Positions 52,081-61,835 of a stretch of 64,000 nt of DNA are shown here, piece by piece. The stretch comes from Rhodoblastus sphagnicola (GTDB lineage Bacteria; Pseudomonadota; Alphaproteobacteria; Rhizobiales; Beijerinckiaceae). Numbering within the stretch: position 1 is the stretch's first letter; every line of letters starts with the position of its first letter. Position numbers and translations under genes: made by a program. The notes under the pieces are model-generated. The model was not told the DNA's origin, did no database searches, and saw only the letters and a list, made by a program, of their open reading frames with translations. The stretch covers positions 1 through 64,000 of the forward strand of contig NZ_NHSJ01000041.1 of NCBI RefSeq assembly GCF_002937075.1, given 5' to 3'.

Positions 52081-53247
52081 ATGCCAGCTCAGGATCGCTT
52101 CGACGCGGTTGTGGTCGGTGGCGGACCGGCTGGCGCGACCGCCGCGCAGGATCTGGCTCGCGCCGGGCGGCGGGTCGCGCTGCTCGACAAGGCCGGTCGC
52201 ATCAAGCCTTGTGGCGGCGCCATTCCGCCGCGCGCCATTCGCGACTTCGACATTCCCCAGCATTTGCTGAAATGCCGCGTCAGCATGGCCACCATGATTT
52301 CGCCCAGCGACGTCCGCGTGGACATGCCGATCGAGGGCGGCTATGTCGGCATGGTCGACCGCCTCGAGTTCGACGAATTTTTACGCGTTCGCGCGGCAGA
52401 TTCGGGCGCGACGCGCCTGACCGGGACCTATCTGCGACTGACGCGCGAAGACGGCGACGTTCTCGTCCACTATCGTCCCCAAGGCGCCGTGACCGAGGAA
52501 ATTCTTCGCGCCAAATATGTGATCGGCGCGGATGGCGCCTTGAGCCAGGTGGGGCGGCAGGAAATTCCTGGCGCCGAGCGCATTCCGATGGTGTTCGCCT
52601 ATCACGAGATCGTCGAGACGCCGGCTGATCGGCCCGACCGCTGCGAAATCTACTATCGCGGCGACCTGTCGCCGGATTTTTACGCCTGGGTGTTCCCGCA
52701 TGGCCCGACCATGAGCGTCGGCGTCGGCTCGGCGCACAAGGGGTTTTCCCTGCGTGGCGCGGTGGCGGCGCTGCGGGGCGAGACCGACCTGGGACCGCTC
52801 AAGACCATTCGCGGCGAGGGCGCGCCCATCCCGCTGAAACCGCTCAAGCGCTGGGACAACGGACGCGACGTCGTCCTGGCGGGCGACGCCGCCGGAACGG
52901 TGGCGCCGGCTTCGGGCGAAGGTATTTATTACGCCCTGCTCGGCGGTCGGCTCGCCGCTGACGCCGTCAACGAATGTCTGAACACCGGCGACGCGCGCGC
53001 GCTGGCGACCGCGCGCAAGCGCTTCATGAAGGACCATGGGCGCGTGTTCTGGGTGCTCGGCTTGTTGCAGCGTTTTTTCTATTCAACCGACCGCGGTCGC
53101 GAAAGCTTCGTCAAAATCTGCCGCGATCCCGACGTGCAGCGGCTGACTTGGGAATCCTACATGAACAAGGAATATCCCAAGCGGAACTTTTGGGCGCAGG
53201 CGCGCATCTTCTTCAAAGACGTCGCCCACCTGTTGAGACTGGCATAG
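52081..53247 (+). CDS. bchP: Geranylgeranyl reductase
   Basis: Flavoprotein that reduces the geranylgeranyl tail to phytyl. The 388 residues have the FAD motif DAVVVGGGPAGATAAQDLARA, the conserved KPCGGAIPPRAI, and VLAGDAAGTVAPASGEGIYYAL. A perfect AAGGAG site precedes the ATG at 52081. It is followed after 2 bp by tspO. Confidence 0.96.
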   Translation: MPAQDRFDAVVVGGGPAGATAAQDLARAGRRVALLDKAGRIKPCGGAIPPRAIRDFDIPQHLLKCRVSMATMISPSDVRVDMPIEGGYVGMVDRLEFDEFLRVRAADSGATRLTGTYLRLTREDGDVLVHYRPQGAVTEEILRAKYVIGADGALSQVGRQEIPGAERIPMVFAYHEIVETPADRPDRCEIYYRGDLSPDFYAWVFPHGPTMSVGVGSAHKGFSLRGAVAALRGETDLGPLKTIRGEGAPIPLKPLKRWDNGRDVVLAGDAAGTVAPASGEGIYYALLGGRLAADAVNECLNTGDARALATARKRFMKDHGRVFWVLGLLQRFFYSTDRGRESFVKICRDPDVQRLTWESYMNKEYPKRNFWAQARIFFKDVAHLLRLA

Positions 53248-53249
53248 CC

Positions 53250-53756
53250 ATGATGCAAACTTTTTGGGCTCATGTTGTGGAAATCGCCGTCGCGGCCGGC
53301 GCGGTGGTTTTTGTCGCCGTCATTGGCGGGGCGACGACGGACACCGGGCCCTGGTATCAAAGACTGCGCTTTCCCGCGCTGAAACCGCCGGATTGGGCGT
53401 TCGGTCCCGGTTGGTCGTTGATCTTCGCCCTGATCGCGACAGCGGGGGTGATCGCCTGGAACGACGCGCCGGATGCGGCGACCCGCGCCGGCTTGATCGA
53501 AATCCTCGCTGTCAACGCCTTGCTCAATCTCGCCTGGAGTCCGCTCTATTTCAAGTTGAGGCGGCCCGACTGGGCGCTCATCGAACTCGTGCCGTTCTGG
53601 GCGTCCATCCTGGCGCTGATCTTCTATTGCGGCGGTTTCTCGCCAAGGGCCGCCTGGCTGCTCTGCCCCTATCTGGCGTGGGTCAGCTTCGCCGGATGGC
53701 TGAACTGGCAGGTTGTTCGGCTCAACGCGCCGTTCGCGGGCAAAGCGGCCGGGTGA
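53250..53756 (+). CDS. tspO: Tryptophan-rich sensory protein TspO
   Basis: Outer-membrane five-helix protein of the TspO/MBR family, implicated in tetrapyrrole handling and oxygen-dependent control of photosynthesis genes in Rhodobacter. The 168 residues contain the family segments WYQRLRFPALKPPDWAFGPGW, NALLNLAWSPLYFKLRRPDWAL and the many tryptophans. It starts 2 bp after bchP (or at the second ATG, 53253). Confidence 0.93.
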   Translation: MMQTFWAHVVEIAVAAGAVVFVAVIGGATTDTGPWYQRLRFPALKPPDWAFGPGWSLIFALIATAGVIAWNDAPDAATRAGLIEILAVNALLNLAWSPLYFKLRRPDWALIELVPFWASILALIFYCGGFSPRAAWLLCPYLAWVSFAGWLNWQVVRLNAPFAGKAAG

Positions 53757-54170
53757 CCCCCGTGTCCGTTCATCCCCGCGCTTTCGTCGTCGAGCCCTTC
53801 GCGCCGCTGGCGCGGGAGGGGGGCGTTCAGCTCTGGCGCTGATCGCCTATACATTTGATCTTGCTGTACGTTGCGAGAGGTCAACCCGCGGGGATGAAGA
53901 TGAGTCAATCTTGGGCTTGAGGCGTAATGTCGCAGCGTCATGGCCCCCGTCACGTCAAATTGATAGAAACGCCGCGAAATAAAATGATTTAGGTCAAGGA
54001 TTTATCAGGCGGCGCCCCCTAGGTTTCCGCGCGGTGATCCGTCGTACCGGGGCCGGAGCGCGTCATTTGGGCTTTACTCGCGTGAGGTTTTTGGCTCTTA
54101 TACGCGCGCTGGCCCTCAACGACTGGCTCGACGGAATTTCCCAACGGTGTTTTTTGACCGGGAGGGGTTG
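53757..54170. other. Intergenic region with a possible FNR-type site
   Basis: No gene is evident. At 53984-53997 the sequence ATGATTTAGGTCAA resembles the FNR/FnrL consensus TTGAT-N4-ATCAA, with one mismatch in the core of the right half. It could give oxygen control to the AerR-like gene at 54171, but a single match of this quality is weak evidence. Confidence 0.35.
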
Positions 54171-55028
54171 ATGGGTTTTGTTGGCTTTGCCTTTGACGCT
54201 CGTGACCACCACGCGGGCATTGTTCAGCTTCAGGATGCAAGCGAATTAACCGCGAGGCGGGCGCTCCTCAGCGCCGAGAACGAGCGTCTGGAACGGGTTG
54301 TGAAGGAACATCTCGGACCTAAGCTCGCCAGCCTTCACCGCAAACTGCGGGTTCCGGCGTTCCCTTTCGAAGCGGACGCTGACGTAGTGGCAGAATTTGC
54401 GCGCTTGGTGATCCAGCCCGACGGAGCGGATGCGGAGAGCTTCTTCTTCCGCAAACGCGACGAGGGCATGGGAATGGCCGCGCTGCTGGAAACTTTGCTC
54501 GCGCCTACGGCGCGCCAACTGGGTGAATCGTGGTTCCAGGACGAATGCGATTTCGTCGATGTGACCCTTGGAGTCACCCGCCTTCGCGCAATGCTGGAAA
54601 CCTGTGTTCGGGTTTCCGGCGGTCCGGGCGCGCCCGGTCGCAACGCTTTGCTGATTTCGGCGCCGAAGGAACGGCATTTCTTTGGCGTGGAGATTGTTTC
54701 GGCTTTCCTCGTTTCGTCGGGATGGGACACGACCCTCTCGCTCGGACGCTCAGCGGCCGACAGCGCCCGCATCGCAGAAACCCAGTGGTTCTCCGTGCTG
54801 GGCGTGACCGTCAGCGAGGAATCGGATCTCGATGGCGCCGCGCGCGTGATCGAGGCCATTCGTCGGCGCTCCGCCAATCGGTCGATCGCTGTCATGGTCG
54901 GCGGCTCCGCCTTGCGCGGCCGGCCCGAACTGGTCGCGCGGATCGGCGCCGACGCCATGGCGGAGGACGGGCCGGGCGCACTGCTGCTCGCAAATCGCTT
55001 CTATTTCGGTCAGGCGGTCGCCGCCTGA
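54171..55028 (+). CDS. Second AerR/PpaA-like B12-binding regulator
   Basis: A 285-residue paralogue of AerR. The B12-binding helical segment LGESWFQDECDFVDVTLGVT (Trp121, Cys126) and the ligand region SAPKERHFFGVEIVSAFLVS with His169 correspond position by position to those of the gene at 47408. The N-terminus is different and carries a helical, possibly coiled-coil stretch (about 25-60). The ATG at 54171 follows GGAGGGG; an in-frame GTG at 54147 is less likely. A terminator follows. It probably works on PpsR or on another partner with light- or B12-dependent binding. Confidence 0.82.
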   Translation: MGFVGFAFDARDHHAGIVQLQDASELTARRALLSAENERLERVVKEHLGPKLASLHRKLRVPAFPFEADADVVAEFARLVIQPDGADAESFFFRKRDEGMGMAALLETLLAPTARQLGESWFQDECDFVDVTLGVTRLRAMLETCVRVSGGPGAPGRNALLISAPKERHFFGVEIVSAFLVSSGWDTTLSLGRSAADSARIAETQWFSVLGVTVSEESDLDGAARVIEAIRRRSANRSIAVMVGGSALRGRPELVARIGADAMAEDGPGALLLANRFYFGQAVAA

Positions 55029-55047
55029 TTGGGTCTTAGAGAATGAG

Positions 55048-55091
55048 AGCGCTCGGGGTCCTCAGGGTCGTCCGGGCGCTTTTTTATTTTG
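55048..55091 (+). terminator. Rho-independent terminator after the AerR-like gene
   Basis: A 9-bp stem (AGCGCTCGG with CCGGGCGCT, one G-T pair) followed by TTTTTTATTTT, 20 bp after the stop codon. This ends the plus-strand block. Confidence 0.8.
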
Positions 55092-55292
55092 GCGCTCGCG
55101 CGTCGGATGAGAGCGCAAGACTGAGGCGTTGCAAGCGCGGCGGGTTGGAAGGTGCGGCAAAGTTGGCGCAGGTCAAGCGTGGCGCCACGCGACCGACCGA
55201 GTCCCTCCGGAGCGCCCGACATGAGATGATCAGTGTCGCCAGCTTCGCGTCGGCAGTATCGGCCTTACCGTGAACCAGTCGCGCGCGAATGC

Positions 55293-55832
55293 TCAGGAAC
55301 AGGCCACGCCCTGGAAAATCTCGTCCGGATGGTGTTCCAAATAATGACGAAACCAATAGGTGTAGGCTTCGGGACGTTTCGCGACGTCCGCGACGAGACG
55401 GCTGCGCGATAGCCATGCGTAATCCATGACTTCCTCTGGGTCGGGGCGCACTTCGCCGTCAAACCTGCCATGGTACATGTGAACGATTTCGTCCTCGACG
55501 AGGTCCGAACCGACGTCCGCGCGGTAATGCGTCACGCGCAGGAAGTGGAGACCGCAGTCCACGCCGAGTTCTTCCTTGAGGCGGCGGGCGGCCGCCTCCC
55601 CTACTTCTTCCCCGATACGGGGATGCGTGCAGCACGTGTTGGTCCACAGGCCGCCGGAATGGTATTTGCCCAGCGCGCGACGTTGCAGCAGCATCTCGCC
55701 GCACCCGTTCGTGACGCAGACCGAGATGGCGCGATGCCGCAATCCCAGGCGATGGGCTTCAATCTTCCCCAGCGCCCCGATCTGTCGGTCCTCGTCGTCG
55801 ACGAGGATGACTGTCTCTCGGTCGTCGTTCAT
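55293..55832 (-). CDS. idi: Isopentenyl-diphosphate delta-isomerase, type I
   Basis: Nudix-fold enzyme converting isopentenyl to dimethylallyl diphosphate, feeding carotenoid and phytyl tail synthesis. The 179 residues include HRAISVCVTNGCGEMLLQRR, the active-site cysteine in NTCCTHPR and the acidic residues in EDEIVHMY. Last gene of the bchE-bchJ-idi set, 19 bp after bchJ. The 200 bases between it and the terminator hold nothing I recognise. Confidence 0.95.
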   Translation of the reverse strand: MNDDRETVILVDDEDRQIGALGKIEAHRLGLRHRAISVCVTNGCGEMLLQRRALGKYHSGGLWTNTCCTHPRIGEEVGEAAARRLKEELGVDCGLHFLRVTHYRADVGSDLVEDEIVHMYHGRFDGEVRPDPEEVMDYAWLSRSRLVADVAKRPEAYTYWFRHYLEHHPDEIFQGVACS

Positions 55833-55851
55833 CTTTCATCCCAGGTTGCCT

Positions 55852-56478
55852 TTACCGGCTAAACGATTTTTCGTTCCAATGCAATTGAAAGCGGCAGCAA
55901 TCGTCGCCTTGGGCGCAACAGCTGATTTCGCGCGCGCGGGTCGCCGGCGACACCAGCGCGCGAAAAAGGCCTTCAAAGACAGCAGCATGCCACACGCAAG
56001 ACGGACTGTCGGATTTCAGACCCTCACAGAGGGGATTGTCGCGGATGCGGGCTTCGACGCCGGAATTCAAATCATAGCTGAAGCCGGCCGATCCCGCGAA
56101 GGTCCAGGCGTTGGCCGAAATCGCGCGCATCAGGATACGGGCGGCGAGTGGCGCCGGCAACAGTTTCAGGATGAATTGCGCGGGACGGGGGATGCGATTG
56201 GCCAGCAGATAGTCGGCCGTCAGGCTCCCCGCCTTCGCCAGCACCACTTCCGCGCGCGCCTTGGGCAGAACGTCGCGCAGCCCGATATGCAGGCGGGCGG
56301 CCTCGCTGGCCGGAATCATCGCGCTCGGAGGGGAGTCAAGCCAAGCAAGGCGATCCGCGTCCGTGAACAAGCGAACCATCGCCTCGGTTTCGCCGAGCGC
56401 CTTTAGGGCTTCAATCAACTGAATAACCGCGTTCGGGCCGATATGGCCCGAACGCTCAATTTCGGTCGGGTGAGGCAT
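55852..56478 (-). CDS. bchJ: BchJ, V4R-domain bacteriochlorophyll synthesis protein
   Basis: A 208-residue protein with a V4R (4-vinyl reductase) domain in its C-terminal half and a cysteine-rich end (CCAQGDDCC). It was first named a divinyl reductase; later work on this family points to a helper or carrier role for BchE-stage intermediates instead. Its ATG overlaps the bchE stop (TGATG), consistent with joint function. Confidence 0.92.
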   Translation of the reverse strand: MPHPTEIERSGHIGPNAVIQLIEALKALGETEAMVRLFTDADRLAWLDSPPSAMIPASEAARLHIGLRDVLPKARAEVVLAKAGSLTADYLLANRIPRPAQFILKLLPAPLAARILMRAISANAWTFAGSAGFSYDLNSGVEARIRDNPLCEGLKSDSPSCVWHAAVFEGLFRALVSPATRAREISCCAQGDDCCRFQLHWNEKSFSR

Positions 56479-58181
56479 CAGACGCGCATGTGAGCGCGCG
56501 CGTCGCTGCCAGCCTTGGCTGCTTCCTCGGCCCGCCTCGCCAGCGTGGCCTCGTCAATGCCCTCGGCGTCCTCATCGCTCAACTGTTCGTCGCCGCCGCC
56601 GCAGGCCTTGATCTCGACCGGATCGATGTGCGCCTGCGCCTTGCGCGAGTTCTCGGCCAGCGCCTTCCAGTCGCCGGTCGTGGCCTCGTCCATCTTGCGC
56701 GACTCGTCGAAGTGGAAATCGACGGTCTTGCGCGACTGCGGACCCCAATAGCCGACTTTGCCGAGGTCGTAGAACTTGCGCTGGAAGCCAGCCTTCAGGA
56801 AGGCCTTGAGGCAGCCGAGCAGATAGCGCCGGCGCATGCCCGAGCCCGCCCAGGGGTAGGAGAACAGCGCCTTCTTGAAGTAGAAGCGGCGATAGTTGTT
56901 CATCACGCGGTCGAGCAATTCGCCGCGGTCCATGGCCGTGGGCTTCATGATCGGCGTGACGAAATTATACTTCTCGAAGTCGAACACCTCGACCTTGTCC
57001 TGCAATTCCGCGAACAGCGGGGTGAAGGGCCAGGGCGTGTACATCGACCAGTTCGCGAGATCGGGCTTCCAATCCTGCGTCATCTTGTAGGTTTCTTCCA
57101 GCGTCTCCGCCGTCTCGTTCTCGAGACCGACGATGAACTGGGCTTCCACCACAATACCGTTCTTGCGCAGCAATTCGATGGCGCGCTTGTTGTCGGCGAC
57201 CTTGGTCTCCTTGTTGAAGAGATCAAGCTTCAGCTGCGCGGCGGCTTCGGTGCCGAGCGAGACATGCAGCAAGCCGGCCTTGCGATAGAGCGGCAGCAAT
57301 TCCTCGTCGCGGAGAATGTCGGTCACGCGGGTGTTGATGCCCCACTGGACCTTGTCCGGCAGGCCGCGCGCGATCAGTTCCTCGCAGAACTGGACGAATT
57401 TCTTGCGGTTGATCGTCGGTTCCTCATCGGCGAGGATGAAGAAGCCCACTTTGTTCTTCTCGACGAGACGCTGAATCTCGTCCACGACCTTCTTGGGATC
57501 GCGCACGCGGTAATCGCGCCAGAACTTCCACTGCGAGCAGAACGAGCAGGTGAAGGGACACCCGCGCGCCATATTGGGAACGGCGACTCGGCAGTTCAGA
57601 GGAATGTACTGATATTTGTCCCACTCGAGGATGTCCCAGTCGGGATCGATTCCGTCGAGGTCCTTGACCGTGGGGGCGGCTTCCGTGGCGACGATCTGAG
57701 TGGCGCCATCGACCGTGTCGATATAGGCGATGCCCTTGACCGCCTTGCGGCGCTCTTTCCATTCGCCGGATTCGAAGGCGCGGATCACCTCGACGAGGAT
57801 TTCCTCGCCTTCGCCGCGCACGATCGCGTCAACCCACGGCGCTTCGGAAAGCACCTGCTTGAACATGAAAGTGGCGTGGACGCCGCCGAGCAGGGTGAGC
57901 GCCTCGGGGCACTGTTCCTTGGCGATCTGCAACGTGCGCTCGGCCTTGTAGATCGAAGGCGTGATCGAGGTCGTGCCGACGATGTCCGGCTTCAGCTCGC
58001 GGATGCGGCGCGCGAGTTCGTCATCGTCAACGTGATCGGTCATCGCGTCGATGAAGATGACGTCCTCATAACCGGCCTTGCGGATGGCGCCGGCGAGATA
58101 CGCAGCCCAGGCTGGCGGCCAGTTGCCTGCGATTTCGGCGCCGCCTGAGTGGTAATTGGGGTGAATCAGCAGGAGGCGCAT
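56478..58181 (-). CDS. bchE: Anaerobic Mg-protoporphyrin IX monomethyl ester cyclase
   Basis: Cobalamin-dependent radical SAM enzyme that forms ring E without oxygen. The 567 residues have an N-terminal B12-binding domain ([20 protein letters not shown]) and the radical SAM motif CPFTCSFC. The C-terminal tail is charged. The ATG at 58181 is the usual start; one four codons earlier (58193) is possible. Two full PpsR boxes lie directly upstream. Confidence 0.97.
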   Translation of the reverse strand: MRLLLIHPNYHSGGAEIAGNWPPAWAAYLAGAIRKAGYEDVIFIDAMTDHVDDDELARRIRELKPDIVGTTSITPSIYKAERTLQIAKEQCPEALTLLGGVHATFMFKQVLSEAPWVDAIVRGEGEEILVEVIRAFESGEWKERRKAVKGIAYIDTVDGATQIVATEAAPTVKDLDGIDPDWDILEWDKYQYIPLNCRVAVPNMARGCPFTCSFCSQWKFWRDYRVRDPKKVVDEIQRLVEKNKVGFFILADEEPTINRKKFVQFCEELIARGLPDKVQWGINTRVTDILRDEELLPLYRKAGLLHVSLGTEAAAQLKLDLFNKETKVADNKRAIELLRKNGIVVEAQFIVGLENETAETLEETYKMTQDWKPDLANWSMYTPWPFTPLFAELQDKVEVFDFEKYNFVTPIMKPTAMDRGELLDRVMNNYRRFYFKKALFSYPWAGSGMRRRYLLGCLKAFLKAGFQRKFYDLGKVGYWGPQSRKTVDFHFDESRKMDEATTGDWKALAENSRKAQAHIDPVEIKACGGGDEQLSDEDAEGIDEATLARRAEEAAKAGSDARAHMRV

Positions 58182-58200
58182 AGGACACCCCATCTTCTTT

Positions 58201-58218
58201 TGTAAGGGATTGTTGACA
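58201..58218. promoter_or_regulatory. PpsR/CrtJ box 1 upstream of bchE
   Basis: TGTAAGGGATTGTTGACA on the plus strand, a full TGT-N12-ACA match, 19 bp before the bchE start. Confidence 0.7.
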
Positions 58219-58225
58219 CGCGGAT

Positions 58226-58243
58226 TGTAAAGCCCAATTTACA
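58226..58243. promoter_or_regulatory. PpsR/CrtJ box 2 upstream of bchE
   Basis: TGTAAAGCCCAATTTACA, a full match with TGTAAA/TTTACA symmetry, 7 bp from box 1. The pair is the strongest candidate PpsR target in the window. Confidence 0.75.
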
Positions 58244-58426
58244 TTTGTCAATCGATCCGTGGTGTTTTCCGATGTCTCGACGGCAAAGTCGTCAATTCGG
58301 CGGCGCGCGCCGGTGGGACAGGCGCGCAAACCCGGATCGGCTTGAACAAGCTGCATGACGTTACAGGCGGCAGGCATACTCCAGCCGACGCGCGCCGCCA
58401 AGCGTCAAGGAGTCGCGGCTTTGGAT

Positions 58427-61363
58427 TCAGGCGCGGGCGCGAGTTCGCGGAGGCGGCGGCCGGCGCTCGTCCTCGCCGAGCGGGCCGAGGTTCATGAGCG
58501 CTTCGGCCGGCTGCGGGCGGCCGAGCAGGTAGCCCTGGACCAGATCGACGCCGACCTCGCGCAGCAGCGCCAGTTGCTCCGGCGTTTCCACGCCTTCGGC
58601 GACCGTGCGCATGCCCAGCGAATGGGCGAGTTCGACCACCGCCCGAACCACGGCGCGGTCCTTGCCGTTGTCGGGCATGCCCGAGACAAAGCGCTGATCG
58701 ATCTTGAGTTCGGCCGCCGGGAGGTCGCGCACATAGGCGAGCGAGGCGAAGCCGATGCCGAAATCGTCGATGGCGATCGACACGCCGGCCGCGCTCAAAC
58801 GCCTCAGCGTCGCCAGCGACAGCTCCGGGGCTTCCATGGCCTGCGTTTCCGTGATTTCCAGACTGAGCCTGGCCGGCTCGACGCCGATTTCGACCAGATC
58901 CGCCAGCACCTCGTCGGCGAAGCCCTCCGCGACGAGTTGCCGCACCGAGACATTGACCGCCATCGACAGGCGCCGGTCGCGCGCGCCGCGCAGATGCCGC
59001 ATCGCCTGCCGGAAGATCGAGCGCCCGAGCGCCCCGATCAGGCCGGCCGTTTCGGCGCGCTCGATGAATTGCGCCGGCGGGATCAGGACGCCGTCGGGCC
59101 GCCGCCAGCGCGCCAGCGCTTCGTAGCCGTGAAGGACGGGCTCGCCCTCCCGCGAAATGTCCCAGACCGGCTGGTAGACCGGCGTGATTTCGCCCGCCTC
59201 GATGGCGTGGCGCAATTCCTCCGCCTCGAGGCGATGAGGGGTGACCGAGGTCTTGGCCGCGCCGTCATAGCGCGCCACCTGATCGCGCCCGGAGCGCTTG
59301 GCGTGATACATGGCCGTGTCCGATTGCCGCAGCGCCTCGCTCGGGGACATGCCCGCCGGGATGTTGGCGATGCCGATGCTCGCGGTCACCAGAACGCGCA
59401 AATCCCCCGGCAGGAAGGGGGTTCTGAAGGCTTCGAGCACGCGCTGCGCGATGGCGCTGGCGTCGTGCGGGCCGGCGCTTGAGATCACCGCGACGAATTC
59501 GTCGCCGCCGATCCGCGCCACGAAATCCTGTGGCCGCAACAGAACCGAGATGCGCCGCGCCACCTGCTTCAGCAATTCGTCGCCGATGTCGTGGCCGTGC
59601 GTGTCGTTGACGGCCTTGAAGCCGTCGAGGTCGATGAACAGCATGCTGACAGCGTTTTGCCGGACCTTGAGATCCGATCCGCCGAGATCGAGGGCGACGT
59701 TCAGTCTGTCGAGCAGATAGATGCGGTTGGGCAGGCCCGTCAGCGGGTCGTGCAGGGCGAGCCGGGCGAGGCGGTTCTGCGCCCGGTGCATCAGCACCTC
59801 CGGCATGGCCTGGGCGAGTTCGGTCGCGATCGCGACCTCCTCCGGGCGCCAGGGCAGGCTGCGGCCCCGGACCTGTTCCAGCCATTCGGCGAAGGACGCG
59901 CGCGGCTGCAACGGTTCGAGCGCCTGATCCTTGGGCAGGTCCGCGCGACCGGCCCAGCGCACGGTTTGCGCGCGCTCGCCGCGAAACCAGATGACGAAAT
60001 TGCGCCCGTGGCCGGGCAGCGGCAGATACATCACGCCGGCGGCCGTTTGCGGCCATGGATCGGGCGCGATGGGCAGGCCGGCCGTTCCCGCCAGATGGTC
60101 GGAGAACCAGAGATTTGGCCCGGCGCCGGCGCGCTCGGCGAGCGTGGGAAGCAGAGCGTCCAGGACGTCGGCGGGCGGAGTTTCTCCGGCGCTGAAGCGC
60201 TCGCCCTCGATCTCCAGCGCCACGCCATCGGCGGCGACCATGGCGAGCAGGGCGTCCCGCGCGCTCTCCGCGCCGCGCGCGCTATTTTCGGCGGAAGCCA
60301 TGGCGGTGACGACCTGCGCGGAAATGCGGCTGAGGCGCTGCACGCGGCCATGGACGCCCGCCAGTTCTGCCGCCCGCAGCCGCACGGCCAGTTGCTGGCC
60401 GAGCGCCTCATAAGCGAGGCGTCGCAGATGGCCGACGCGCCGGGGCTGGTCATGATGGCAGGCGATCATGCCCCAGAGCTGGTTGTCGATCACCAGCGAA
60501 ATCGTCAACGTCGCTTTCACGCCCATGTTTTGCAGATATTTCAGATGATAGGGCGAGACGCCGCGCAGCACCGCCATGCTCAGGTCGATCTGGTCGGCGC
60601 CCCCGGTCTCCGGGACCGCCAGCAAGGGAACCGCCGTGTAATCGACGTCGGGGATGACGCGAATCCAGTTGCGCAGGTAAAGCGCCCGGGCCTGGCGCGG
60701 AATGTCGGAGGCGGGAAAGTGCAAGCCCAGGAACGGCTCGGCGTCCTCGACGCGCGCCTCGGCGACGATGCAGCCATGGGCGTCGGCGTCGAAGCGGTAG
60801 ATCATGACGCGGTCGAAGCCGCTGAGGCGGCGAATTTCCCGGACGGCGACCTCGCACAGGCCCTCGACGCTGTCGGCGGCGTAGAGCGCCTTGGTGGTGG
60901 CGTATTGGTTCAGCAGGAATTCGGAATCGGCGCCGGCGCCGCTCGAGTCCTCGAATTCGAGAATATGATGGGGGCCGCGACAGTGCGAGATCACGTCATA
61001 TTCATTGGCGCCGGCCGGCCCGGCCGGCAGGGGAACGCGTTCGGGCAGGACCGCATAGGGCGTGATCGAATCGTCGAAGTTTTGGATGGTTTCGACGACG
61101 CGCGCCTCGAACACCTCGTCGAGCCGCGCGCCGAGCATGGCCGGTCCCCAATGCGGCTGTTGCACCATGTTGGCGCTCGCCGCCGCTATGCGCAGGGTGG
61201 CGGAGTCCACGGCGAGCAGCAGCCCGTGCGGCTGGATGGCGCCCGACAGGTGGATCGGTTCGCGGTCGCAGGCGGTCAGACCGCCAAAGTCGGCCATATC
61301 GGCCAAGTCGGCCAGTCCCTCGGCGGACAGTTCCGCATGGCGGGGGAGAGACTGTGTCACCAT
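58427..61363 (-). CDS. Bacteriophytochrome with GGDEF and EAL output domains
   Basis: Red/far-red light sensor linked to cyclic-di-GMP turnover, 978 residues. Order: PAS with the biliverdin-binding Cys32 (LTACDREPIHLSGAIQPHG), GAF with PASDIPRQARALY and the CHHDQPR histidines, PHY with the tongue motif PRASF, then GGDEF (intact GGDEF in RIGGDEFVAVIS) and EAL (intact EAL in [14 protein letters not shown]). It resembles BphG-type proteins of Rhodobacter. Since both output motifs are intact, net synthesis or breakdown cannot be predicted. The neighbouring heme oxygenase gene supplies its chromophore. Confidence 0.95.
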   Translation of the reverse strand: MVTQSLPRHAELSAEGLADLADMADFGGLTACDREPIHLSGAIQPHGLLLAVDSATLRIAAASANMVQQPHWGPAMLGARLDEVFEARVVETIQNFDDSITPYAVLPERVPLPAGPAGANEYDVISHCRGPHHILEFEDSSGAGADSEFLLNQYATTKALYAADSVEGLCEVAVREIRRLSGFDRVMIYRFDADAHGCIVAEARVEDAEPFLGLHFPASDIPRQARALYLRNWIRVIPDVDYTAVPLLAVPETGGADQIDLSMAVLRGVSPYHLKYLQNMGVKATLTISLVIDNQLWGMIACHHDQPRRVGHLRRLAYEALGQQLAVRLRAAELAGVHGRVQRLSRISAQVVTAMASAENSARGAESARDALLAMVAADGVALEIEGERFSAGETPPADVLDALLPTLAERAGAGPNLWFSDHLAGTAGLPIAPDPWPQTAAGVMYLPLPGHGRNFVIWFRGERAQTVRWAGRADLPKDQALEPLQPRASFAEWLEQVRGRSLPWRPEEVAIATELAQAMPEVLMHRAQNRLARLALHDPLTGLPNRIYLLDRLNVALDLGGSDLKVRQNAVSMLFIDLDGFKAVNDTHGHDIGDELLKQVARRISVLLRPQDFVARIGGDEFVAVISSAGPHDASAIAQRVLEAFRTPFLPGDLRVLVTASIGIANIPAGMSPSEALRQSDTAMYHAKRSGRDQVARYDGAAKTSVTPHRLEAEELRHAIEAGEITPVYQPVWDISREGEPVLHGYEALARWRRPDGVLIPPAQFIERAETAGLIGALGRSIFRQAMRHLRGARDRRLSMAVNVSVRQLVAEGFADEVLADLVEIGVEPARLSLEITETQAMEAPELSLATLRRLSAAGVSIAIDDFGIGFASLAYVRDLPAAELKIDQRFVSGMPDNGKDRAVVRAVVELAHSLGMRTVAEGVETPEQLALLREVGVDLVQGYLLGRPQPAEALMNLGPLGEDERRPPPPRTRARA

Positions 61364-61835
61364 GGCTTGCGTCCTTCATCAACATCGGCGCGAAACCAAG
61401 CGACGCCCCTGGGCCGCGCCGCCCGCCTTGGGACGGTCGAGATCGGCGCGCGATTGAACCGCGCTCACGCCAGGACACACGTCTGCTTGCTCCGCTCATG
61501 TTCTTGTGTCGCGGGAGGGGCCGAATAGGGTGAAGACCGCCCGGCCGATGCACAAAAATCTGCATTCTTAACTGATTGACACATGAGTATTAATGCCGTC
61601 TCTCACTTGAGACGGTCTTATACATGACGCTCGGTAATGCAAGAGGCCTGGATACATAGTCTTTATTGGAAGAAATTTAGAAAAAATGAGATATTGAACA
61701 GGTCCGTCGAGAGGCGCGGACGCGCGCATTCGACCAATTGCCAACAGGCGGTGTTGCGGCGGGCGCAATTCTCAATGATTGATTGTTAATTTTATGCCAG
61801 GGAATGCGGGCGTCATTTTCAGATTGGAAGCAAGC
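61364..61835. other. Divergent promoter region of phytochrome and heme oxygenase genes
   Basis: No gene is evident in these 472 bases. The right half is unusually AT-rich for this window. An inverted repeat CCGTCTC / GAGACGG lies at 61596-61615 with a 6-base loop, a possible operator. Confidence 0.45.

Noticed and set aside
53984-53997. Firm FnrL regulation of the second AerR-like gene
   Set aside because: Only one site with a mismatch in the core half was seen; kept as a low-confidence note rather than a finding.
58427-61363. Phytochrome output as pure phosphodiesterase or pure cyclase
   Set aside because: Both GGDEF and EAL motifs are intact, so sequence alone does not decide.
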